Positions 1 through 5,312 of a DNA stretch of 16,021 nt are shown here, piece by piece. The DNA lies in the NCBI GenBank assembly GCA_963588595.1, contig CAVAIA010000071.1, positions 1 through 16,021 on the forward strand, given 5' to 3'. A program made the position numbers and the translations under genes. The notes below the pieces were generated by a model. It was not told where the DNA came from and did no database searches. It was given only the letters and a program-made list of their open reading frames with translations. The stretch's first letter is position 1. Each line of letters opens with the position of its first letter. This DNA is from Phoenicibacter sp963588595 (GTDB lineage Bacteria; Actinomycetota; Coriobacteriia; Coriobacteriales; Eggerthellaceae).

Positions 1-921
1 GCTCTTAAAGCTGCAGGTCTTGGGCATATTCCCGTTATAGCTCTTTCATTTAAAGACTTAGATGAACATAACTCTGGATTTGCACTAACTCCACGTATGC
101 TAATTCAAGCTGCATATGCTTTGTTTTTAGGCGATCTTCTTATGATGTGTCTTTATAAAACGCGAGCCTACGAGCTAGAAAAAGATTCTGCAACTTATCT
201 TTTTGAGTGGTGGATGGAAGAGTGTAGGCAAGCTTTTGCTAAGGGCGTCACTAAAAAGGACTTTAAGAGACTATCTGAAGAGATCATAAGCGATTTTGAT
301 GCTTTGCCTTTAGATGAAACGATTAAAAAGCCTAAAGTTGGTGTTGTTGGAGAGATTTTAGTTAAGTTTCACCCAACCGCTAATAATAATGTAACAGACA
401 GAATTGAAGAGGAGGGATGCGAAGTTGTTGTTCCTGGACTGACTGAATTTTTCCTCTTCGGGCTCGTCGGCGGAATTTTTCAACAAGAAATTGGCAAGCC
501 AAAAACCTCTGAGGTAGGAGCGAAGATCGGTCTTGGTGCCTTAAGAAAACTTAGAAAACCTCTTTGCAAAGCTCTTAAAAAGTCAAAGCGTTTTGAGGTG
601 CCGACAGACATTATTGAGCTTAGCAAATATGCTTCTGAAGTTCTCAGTCTTTGCAATTCGATGGGTGAAGGATGGCTTTTGACAGCAGAAATGGTCGAGC
701 TAATAAAAAGTGGCTGCCCAAACATAGTTTGCGCTCAACCATTTGCATGTCTTCCAAATCATGTTGTTGGAAAGGCTGTCATAAAGGAGCTTCGAAAACA
801 ATATCCTAAGAGTAACATTGTTGCAGTTGATTATGATCCAGGAGCTTCTGAGGTAAATCAAATAAATCGCATCAAATTAATGATTGCAGTTGCAAAATCT
901 AATTTCAAAAAAGATGAATAA
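1..921 (+). CDS. 2-hydroxyacyl-CoA dehydratase activase-related protein, C-terminal part (5' end outside window)
   Basis: The frame is open from the first base, giving 306 visible residues, so the gene starts left of the window; the first ATG at 97 is internal because the codons before it (…NSGFALTPR) fit the family. The sequence resembles the C-terminal region of large BadF/BadG/HgdC-type activase proteins with a CoA-dehydratase-like domain: a NSGFALTPR..LIQAAYALFLGDLLM segment, then KVGVVGEI followed by a His-Pro, and near the end CAQPFACLPNHVVGKA followed by VDYDPGASEVNQINRIK. Cysteines in the CAQPFAC segment could hold a cluster, as in the HgdA/HgdB-like domains. Family members are ATP-dependent redox activators of radical dehydratases, but many such large standalone proteins have no proven substrate, so the exact role is unknown. 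It overlaps rsmI by 8 bases, which suggests translational coupling. Confidence 0.75.
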   Translation, partial: ALKAAGLGHIPVIALSFKDLDEHNSGFALTPRMLIQAAYALFLGDLLMMCLYKTRAYELEKDSATYLFEWWMEECRQAFAKGVTKKDFKRLSEEIISDFDALPLDETIKKPKVGVVGEILVKFHPTANNNVTDRIEEEGCEVVVPGLTEFFLFGLVGGIFQQEIGKPKTSEVGAKIGLGALRKLRKPLCKALKKSKRFEVPTDIIELSKYASEVLSLCNSMGEGWLLTAEMVELIKSGCPNIVCAQPFACLPNHVVGKAVIKELRKQYPKSNIVAVDYDPGASEVNQINRIKLMIAVAKSNFKKDE

Positions 922-1750
922 ACTAATAATCGTTGCAACACCTATCGGCAATTTGGGAGATATCTCATCTCGTTGCCTAGAAGCTCTCAAAAAAAGTGAT
1001 GTTGTCTATTGCGAAGACACTCGTGTAACTAAAAAATTGCTCAATGCATTCTCAATTAAAAAACCATTAAAGAGAATGGATGAGAATTCGATTAGTGAAA
1101 AAGTTATAGAGTTAATTGAAGAGTGTGCGTCTGGAAAGAATGTTTGTTATTGCACGGACGCAGGAATGCCTGGAATTTCTGATCCTGGTTCGCGAATAGT
1201 TGAGGCTTGCAGAAATGCAGGCGTTGATGTTGAAGTTTTGCCAGGAGCGAACGCTTGCTTGGTAGCTCTCGTTTCGAGTGGTTTTAAAATCGACCACTTT
1301 TTCTTCGAAGGCTTTTTGCCTAAGAAGAAAACTCAAAAACAAAAGAGGCTTGAATTCCTCTTAAACCTTGATTGCCCTTTTGTTATATATGAGTCTCCAA
1401 AAAGGGTGGTTGACACTCTTGAATGTTTGTTAACTTTAAGTCCAAATCGAAAAGTTTGCGTTGCCAAAGAACTAACAAAACTCCATGAAGAAATAACAAT
1501 TTTTCCCGCTAAAGAAATGTCTGAGGCATACAAAACTAAAACCTTAAGAGGCGAATTTGTCATCGTTGTCGATCGCGCCAGCGATGAGGAAAATAAAATT
1601 GAAGCAGATAAAAACTTATTGCGTGCTAAGGAATTCGCGAAAAGCCAAGTAGAGCGGGGAGCGAAGTTATCAGATGTTCGAAGCGACCTCGTTGAGTTTT
1701 TTAATTGTTCAAAAAATGAAGCTTATGAGATTTCAGTTGTAACTCAATGA
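914..1750 (+). CDS. rsmI: 16S rRNA (cytidine(1402)-2'-O)-methyltransferase RsmI
   Basis: RsmI methylates the ribose 2'-OH of C1402 in the decoding centre of 16S rRNA, using S-adenosylmethionine. The 278-residue protein has the family's typical length and tetrapyrrole-methylase fold motifs: ATPIGNLGDISSR at residues 8-20, CEDTRVTKKLL at about 33-43, DAGMPGISDPGSR at 82-94, LPGANA at about 109-114, a FEGFLPKK segment near 121, YESPKRV near 155, and GEFVIVVD near 215. The ATG at 914 is chosen because MNKLIIVATPIGNLGD matches the family start exactly; the frame stays open upstream to 884, but that extension lies inside the preceding gene and has no proper start. It overlaps the upstream gene by 8 bases and has only a weak purine run before it, so coupled translation is likely. 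No convincing terminator follows it before the island starting near 1780. Confidence 0.95.
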   Translation: MNKLIIVATPIGNLGDISSRCLEALKKSDVVYCEDTRVTKKLLNAFSIKKPLKRMDENSISEKVIELIEECASGKNVCYCTDAGMPGISDPGSRIVEACRNAGVDVEVLPGANACLVALVSSGFKIDHFFFEGFLPKKKTQKQKRLEFLLNLDCPFVIYESPKRVVDTLECLLTLSPNRKVCVAKELTKLHEEITIFPAKEMSEAYKTKTLRGEFVIVVDRASDEENKIEADKNLLRAKEFAKSQVERGAKLSDVRSDLVEFFNCSKNEAYEISVVTQ

Positions 1751-1779
1751 AACAAAGGCTATTTTTTTAATCCAGCTCC

Positions 1780-1809
1780 TTTAAACCGCCTGGTTTAAAA
1801 GTGGTTTAA
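1780..1809. promoter_or_regulatory. Palindrome plus tandem TGGTTTAA repeats upstream of the peptide gene (candidate regulator site)
   Basis: TTTAAACC (1780-1787) and GGTTTAAA (1792-1799) form a perfect 8-bp inverted repeat around a 4-base centre. TGGTTTAA occurs twice in direct repeat, at 1791-1798 and 1802-1809, with an 11-bp period, about one helical turn. No T-tract follows, so this is not an intrinsic terminator. It lies just upstream of the proposed promoter, a position typical for an activator. Tandem repeats with an 11-bp period are characteristic of OmpR/PhoB-family response regulators, but no regulator gene is present here, so the binding protein is unknown. Confidence 0.45.
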
Positions 1810-1821
1810 GTTTCGACTTGC

Positions 1822-1852
1822 TTGATTGATCTACAAATATAGCTGTTAAAAT
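1822..1852 (+). promoter_or_regulatory. Probable promoter of the epipeptide operon
   Basis: A -35-like TTGATT at 1822-1827 and a -10-like TAAAAT at 1847-1852 are 19 bp apart. This is long for a housekeeping promoter; TTGATC at 1826-1831 gives 15 bp instead. Transcription would begin near 1859, leaving an untranslated leader of about 50 bases before the peptide gene. The same TTG-N21-TTAAAATG layout is found before atpB. Confidence 0.5.
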
Positions 1853-1907
1853 GAGCGTGTGATTGAATTCACAACAAAATTTTTTACTTTAATTTTAAGG
1901 AGCAAGC

Positions 1908-2012
1908 ATGAAAGATTTTGAAATGAATTTAGAGGAAGCTGATGAGCTCGACGCATTGGAGAGCGCATGGTATTTCATTTTTGGTAGCAGTTGGGCAATT
2001 TGCGTAGCTTAA
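1908..2012 (+). CDS. epeX: Epipeptide-like RiPP precursor (EpeX/YydF-like), 34 aa
   Basis: A 34-codon gene. ATG at 1908 has a near-ideal Shine-Dalgarno (AAGGAG 1897-1902, spacer 5). The leader, MKDFEMNLEEADELDALESA, is strongly acidic; the last 14 residues, WYFIFGSSWAICVA, are aromatic and hydrophobic. This is the usual leader/core split of a RiPP precursor. Residues 8-24 (LEEADELDALESAWYFI) align without gaps to LDESQKLAKVNDLWYFV of B. subtilis EpeX (recalled from memory), with identical L, E, L, W, Y, F. EpeX has D-Val directly after WYF and D-Ile directly after the second Trp. By analogy Ile24, and Ala30 or Ile31 after Trp29, are candidate epimerisation sites. Differences from EpeX: shorter (34 versus 49 residues), no Lys or Arg in the core, and one Cys (Cys32) that could make disulfides or thioethers. 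Role as precursor is inferred from motif and neighbours; a thioether-type radical SAM product remains possible. Confidence 0.8.
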   Translation: MKDFEMNLEEADELDALESAWYFIFGSSWAICVA

Positions 2013-2023
2013 AGTCGTTATTT

Positions 2024-2069
2024 CAGGATCGCAACTCTAACAGAGCAATTGCGATCCTGCTCTTTTTTT
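2024..2069 (+). terminator. Intrinsic terminator / attenuator between the precursor and export genes
   Basis: CAGGATCGCAA (2024-2034) pairs perfectly with TTGCGATCCTG (2049-2059), an 11-bp stem whose 14-base loop contains a small CTCT/AGAG hairpin. Seven T residues follow at 2063-2069. It starts 12 bases after the precursor stop codon. The likely effect is that most transcripts stop here, giving many precursor messages, with some readthrough into the ABC, radical SAM and protease genes. Confidence 0.9.
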
Positions 2070-2081
2070 CGAGATTCATCT

Positions 2082-2729
2082 GTGACAATTCTAAACTTAA
2101 CAGTAGGTTACAAAAAGTCTAATTTTCGGGTTTTGATAGATAACTTCAATCTTTGTAGAGGAAAGATTTTAGGTATCTTAGGAACTAACGGTACGGGAAA
2201 GTCAACATTTTATAAAACACTAATTGGAGAGATTGAGCCGTTGGCTGGCAGTATTCCTGAGGTTATTAAAGAAAATATTGCGATTGTTTCTGATCAAATT
2301 AATTTGCCTAATGATTGTAAAGTGAAAACAATAATGAACTTGATAAATCGTGATAGTCTAAATGCGGTAAGGCAAAGTTATCCAAGTATTTATTCAATTA
2401 TAGAAAGTCAACTTTACAAGAGAGTTGATTCTTTGAGTTCAGGTCAAAGAAGAGTCTTACAAATCTTTTTGATGCTTGCATCTAATAAGAGCATAATTAT
2501 TATGGATGAAGCATGCGCATATCTGGATCTTAAAAATAAACAACTAGTATTTGATGCAATAAAATGTGTGGCTGAAAAGGGTGGAACAATCTTGTATACG
2601 TCACACGAAATGGACGATTTTGCTAGTTTCGATTCTGAAGTCTATATTTTTAATAATGGCATATTGAGTGCATTTATTGGGGAAATTAGTCCTGAAAGTT
2701 TAAAAAAAGAGCTGATTTCTTTTCCTTAA
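2082..2729 (+). CDS. epeA: ABC transporter ATP-binding protein (EpeA/YydI-like)
   Basis: This is the nucleotide-binding subunit of a peptide ABC transporter, 215 residues from the GTG at 2082. Motifs in order: Walker A GTNGTGKST at residues 34-42, signature LSSGQ near 122, Walker B SIIIMDEA near 141 with the D-loop AYLD, and the H-loop His in YTSHEMDD. A TTG at 2049 would extend the frame by 11 codons, but it lies inside the terminator stem. The GTG start gives TILNLTVGY, the normal first strand of an ABC ATPase, so it is preferred. Only a weak GAGA (2071-2074) precedes it, so translation should be poor compared with the precursor. It pairs with the permease that follows. By analogy with EpeAB it exports the mature peptide or protects the producer; which of the two cannot be read from sequence. 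Confidence 0.88.
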   Translation: MTILNLTVGYKKSNFRVLIDNFNLCRGKILGILGTNGTGKSTFYKTLIGEIEPLAGSIPEVIKENIAIVSDQINLPNDCKVKTIMNLINRDSLNAVRQSYPSIYSIIESQLYKRVDSLSSGQRRVLQIFLMLASNKSIIIMDEACAYLDLKNKQLVFDAIKCVAEKGGTILYTSHEMDDFASFDSEVYIFNNGILSAFIGEISPESLKKELISFP

Positions 2730-2762
2730 TTGTTATTAAATTCTTAAAGGTTTGTTATTTAT

Positions 2763-3521
2763 ATGTCTAAATTAATAAAATTTCAATTCATGAGAGCATT
2801 TGAATCAAAAAGGCTTATTTTATCGATAGGGCTATTGTTATTGACAGCCATAACTGGTTTTGTTCTTTGTGAGGTATTTTATTCACCTTTAGAGGACTCT
2901 CGTCTAGGTATACTTAGTTTGTTTAATTCTTTTACTCAGTTTTTTTATCTTATTTTTGCTTACATATTAGTGTCTTTATTTGCTGATGATATTCAATCAG
3001 GTTCTATTATTCTCTTTAGATATATGGGCTTTGGAACGTCTAGTGTAGTCCTTTCAAAGATTATCTACTGTTTGGTTCTTTTCATTCCTATTGTGGATCT
3101 TGCAGTTGTTATTGGAGCTTTTATATATCAATGTAATAATTTTGAGTTCTTAATAAAAGTTCTTCTTGTTCTTGATTTGAGTATTATTCAAGTATTGCTA
3201 TTAGCTTGTTTCCTATCGCAATTAATTAAAAAAACAAATATAGCTACTATCGTGATGTATGGTTGTTTTTTATGTTTCAATATAGTGAATATTTTTGCAT
3301 ATGGATTAACAAATCAAGCTGACAGCAACAGTTTAACAACTTATTTCGTTGCTTCTCTGAGCGATTCGTTGCGTAATCAACCAAAATGGGAAAGTGTTGT
3401 TGATTTAACAAACGATCAGCTTTTTTTCTATTCAGTTCTCGTAAACATATTTTGGATTTTGTTATTAGGTATTATTGTTGTTTTGACGACCTGCAAGGGA
3501 GGAAAAAAACATGCTCTATAG
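2763..3521 (+). CDS. epeB: ABC-2-type transporter permease (EpeB/YydJ-like)
   Basis: This 252-residue integral membrane protein has about six hydrophobic segments, at roughly residues 18-37, 55-73, 98-121, 131-154, 159-181 and 221-243. The N terminus is basic and probably cytoplasmic, and a polar soluble loop lies at about 184-219. The layout matches ABC-2-type permeases and the length is close to that of YydJ (about 240). It has no ATPase motifs of its own and must work with the ATP-binding protein 33 bases upstream. The end overlaps the radical SAM gene by 11 bases, so the two are probably translationally coupled. It is strikingly T-rich, partly from its hydrophobic codons. Assignment to EpeB rests on context more than on sequence motifs, since permeases of this type diverge fast. 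Confidence 0.82.
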   Translation: MSKLIKFQFMRAFESKRLILSIGLLLLTAITGFVLCEVFYSPLEDSRLGILSLFNSFTQFFYLIFAYILVSLFADDIQSGSIILFRYMGFGTSSVVLSKIIYCLVLFIPIVDLAVVIGAFIYQCNNFEFLIKVLLVLDLSIIQVLLLACFLSQLIKKTNIATIVMYGCFLCFNIVNIFAYGLTNQADSNSLTTYFVASLSDSLRNQPKWESVVDLTNDQLFFYSVLVNIFWILLLGIIVVLTTCKGGKKHAL

Positions 3522-4440
3522 GAACCTTGCAATAACGCTTACTCGTAAGTGTAACGCCTCTTGTGATATTTGTTGTTTTTCTTCCTCTCCAAGCTGTAAT
3601 GAGTGTTTGGACGAGGAAGCTGTAAAAAAGTTTATTTCAAGCTGTGCAGATGTTCCTGAAATAAAATTCATTGCTTTTACTGGTGGTGAACCATTTCTTG
3701 ACTATGAATTATTGTTACGATTGGTTAAATTCTCATCATCAATTGTAAAGAAGTCGACAGTTATTACAAATTGTTTTTGGGCAAAAGATCTACATATCGC
3801 TTATGAGCGCCTTGCTGAGCTGAAACAAGCAGGAGTTGTAAGAGTTAATTTAAGCTATGATAGATACCATTCAAAATTTATACCTTCTGCTAATGTTCGA
3901 AATGTTATTGAGGCTTGCAACGGGCTTTCATTGCCAGTGCAGATTGGTTTAGTATGTTTGAAGGGTGAAAGAATTGGTTCATTAATAGACGAATTGATGG
4001 ATGAAGGTCTTAATGTAATTTTTCAAACGGTTCCGTGTTTACCTGTTGGAGCCGCTAGAAAAAATATTGATGAAGATCTATTTCTTAAAAAAGAATTGAG
4101 ATCTCCTTTGCCATGTCTCTACGATGGAAATTTAGTTGTTTCTTATGACGGAAAGATTTATCCTTGTTGTTCTCAAATGGTTCTTGATACAGCTCTTTGC
4201 GTAGGAGATTACAGAAATGACTCGGTAAGAGATGTTTTAAAGAGGGTAAAAAACAATGGGATACTATACTTATTAAGGAACCGTGGTGTAGATTTCTTTT
4301 TGGACGAGGCAAAACGGCTCGGAATAGATGTCCCTGACAAGATTGTAAATCAATGTGAGCTCTGTTCTATCTTGTTCAACGAACAAAACATTGGTAAGTT
4401 TCTTTCTTTCATAAAAAATGAGCTTAAAGAGTATGCTTAG
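3511..4440 (+). CDS. epeE: Radical SAM peptide-modifying enzyme, probable epimerase (EpeE/YydG-like)
   Basis: A 309-residue radical SAM protein. Cys14, Cys18 and Cys21 form the CX3CX2C motif that binds the S-adenosylmethionine-cleaving [4Fe-4S] cluster, and FTGGEP at residues 56-61 is the SAM-binding segment. The C-terminal third carries further cysteines: Cys202, Cys219 and Cys220 (YPCC), Cys230, Cys282 and Cys285 (CELC). These resemble a SPASM/twitch auxiliary-cluster domain of RiPP enzymes. In B. subtilis EpeE the substrate alpha-hydrogen is abstracted and a conserved Cys donates a hydrogen from the opposite face, giving a D-residue. One of Cys219/Cys220 is a plausible donor here, which is inference. 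Start: a strong AAGGGAGG (3495-3502) precedes ATG 3511, inside the end of the permease gene. The substrate is most likely the 34-residue precursor. Thioether or C-C crosslinking cannot be excluded from sequence alone. Confidence 0.88.
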   Translation: MLYRNLAITLTRKCNASCDICCFSSSPSCNECLDEEAVKKFISSCADVPEIKFIAFTGGEPFLDYELLLRLVKFSSSIVKKSTVITNCFWAKDLHIAYERLAELKQAGVVRVNLSYDRYHSKFIPSANVRNVIEACNGLSLPVQIGLVCLKGERIGSLIDELMDEGLNVIFQTVPCLPVGAARKNIDEDLFLKKELRSPLPCLYDGNLVVSYDGKIYPCCSQMVLDTALCVGDYRNDSVRDVLKRVKNNGILYLLRNRGVDFFLDEAKRLGIDVPDKIVNQCELCSILFNEQNIGKFLSFIKNELKEYA

Positions 4441-5176
4441 TTATAATGGATACTTTTATTATAAGGATGACAGGATTGAGTGTTTAAGAGATCCAGATAA
4501 TTATTTTTTTGTAAAAGATCTGCGTGTTGGGAAATTTTATAAAAAGTCAAGTCTTGAATGCAACGAAAGTGAATTTAAAAAAGTTAAAATTTCGTTTTGG
4601 GATTACTTTTCGATATTTTACGCCTTATTAGCAATAATTTCGGTAATATATTTCTTCCATCAATCATTAACTTCTACTTTATTTTCATCTGGAATTCTAT
4701 CTTTTAATGATTGCTTGCTTGCGCTCCTAATTTTGTTTATTAATGTTTTTTTACACGAGTTGTCGCATGCACTATTTTTAGGGATGTTTGGGCAAAAGGT
4801 AAATAGAATAGGTTTTAAAATGAACTTTATTTTCCCGTGCGTTTATGTGGACACTTCCAATGCATATTTGCTTCCAAGGCTTAGAAGGCTCTTTGTTTTT
4901 GCTGCTGGAGTAGAAACAAATTTTGTTTTTACTTGTTGCTTTTCTCTTTTGTTTCCAGGAGCTTTTTATCTAGTACTCCCGGTGTTCTGGACGGCTTTAG
5001 TTTCGATGCTGCCTATAGGCGCTATCAGAACTGATGGCTACAATATAATTTTTAATGTTATCTTTAAGCAGGATGAAAAGAAAGGGAGATCATCAATTAC
5101 TTTTAAGGTCACAAGGTTTGTCTTTATAGTTTTAGTGACTACCTTGATGTTTATTTCTATCTTTAAAGTGTGTTAA
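4418..5176 (+). CDS. epeP: M50-family membrane zinc metalloprotease (EpeP/YydH-like)
   Basis: This is a site-2-protease-type intramembrane metallopeptidase of 252 residues. HELSH at 113-117 lies in a hydrophobic stretch and supplies two zinc-binding His and the catalytic Glu114. IRTDGYN at about 203-209 stands where M50 enzymes have their LDG motif and gives the third ligand, Asp206. Hydrophobic segments are at about 60-81, 96-122, 158-180, 182-200 and 230-250; residues 1-55 are soluble and charged. Length is close to YydH (about 245). Its likely role is cutting the modified precursor to release the mature peptide, by analogy with EpeP. The start is uncertain: ATG 4418 overlaps the radical SAM gene by 23 bases with no Shine-Dalgarno, while ATG 4433 has AAAGAG too close (one base). 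Either would depend on coupling to the upstream gene. Confidence 0.85.
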   Translation: MSLKSMLSYNGYFYYKDDRIECLRDPDNYFFVKDLRVGKFYKKSSLECNESEFKKVKISFWDYFSIFYALLAIISVIYFFHQSLTSTLFSSGILSFNDCLLALLILFINVFLHELSHALFLGMFGQKVNRIGFKMNFIFPCVYVDTSNAYLLPRLRRLFVFAAGVETNFVFTCCFSLLFPGAFYLVLPVFWTALVSMLPIGAIRTDGYNIIFNVIFKQDEKKGRSSITFKVTRFVFIVLVTTLMFISIFKVC

Positions 5177-5187
5177 TATACCCTCTA

Positions 5188-5219
5188 CGCTTGCCTTTTA
5201 CCGTTTGCGGATTTTTTTT
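5188..5219 (+). terminator. Weak candidate terminator at the end of the epipeptide operon
   Basis: A poor stem (CCG 5201-5203 with CGG 5208-5210, or a broken outer pairing of CGC 5188-5190 with GCG 5207-5209) is followed by eight T residues (5212-5219). The T-run and position after the last gene of the island fit a terminator, but the stem is short, so termination may be incomplete and some island transcripts may enter the ATP synthase operon. Confidence 0.35.
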
Positions 5220-5222
5220 AAT

Positions 5223-5259
5223 AATTATTTGCACTCATGATAAATAATTGCGTTAAAAT
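5223..5259 (+). promoter_or_regulatory. Probable promoter of the ATP synthase operon, with an overlapping inverted repeat
   Basis: TTGCAC at 5229-5234 and TAAAAT at 5254-5259 are candidate -35 and -10 elements, 19 bp apart. AATTATTT (5223-5230) and AAATAATT (5242-5249) form a perfect 8-bp inverted repeat around the -35 element, which could be an operator or just AT-rich chance. The 5' leader to atpB would be about 45 bases. Confidence 0.45.
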
Positions 5260-5312
5260 GTTTTATGGTTTAAGAGACGAAGTTAATTATTAAGAGAAAT
5301 GATTAGATTAAA

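Noticed and set aside
884..913. Upstream extension of rsmI
   Set aside because: It lies in the coding part of the preceding gene; the family N terminus begins exactly at ATG 914.
1775..1785. GCTCCTTTAAA, nearly complementary to the Shine-Dalgarno of the peptide gene at 1893-1903, as an RNA switch
   Set aside because: It is upstream of the proposed promoter, so it would not be in the main transcript; only readthrough from rsmI would contain it.
1908..2012. Precursor as a lanthipeptide, lasso peptide or classical sactipeptide
   Set aside because: No lanthionine synthetase, lasso cyclase or PqqD-like partner is nearby. A single Cys is poor for several thioether bridges, and the WYF…W core plus M50 protease point to the epipeptide type.
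2049..2081. TTG-initiated extension of the ABC ATPase gene by 11 codons
   Set aside because: The TTG is the first triplet of the 3' arm of the terminator stem and the added residues do not resemble an ABC ATPase N terminus. GTG at 2082 fits better.
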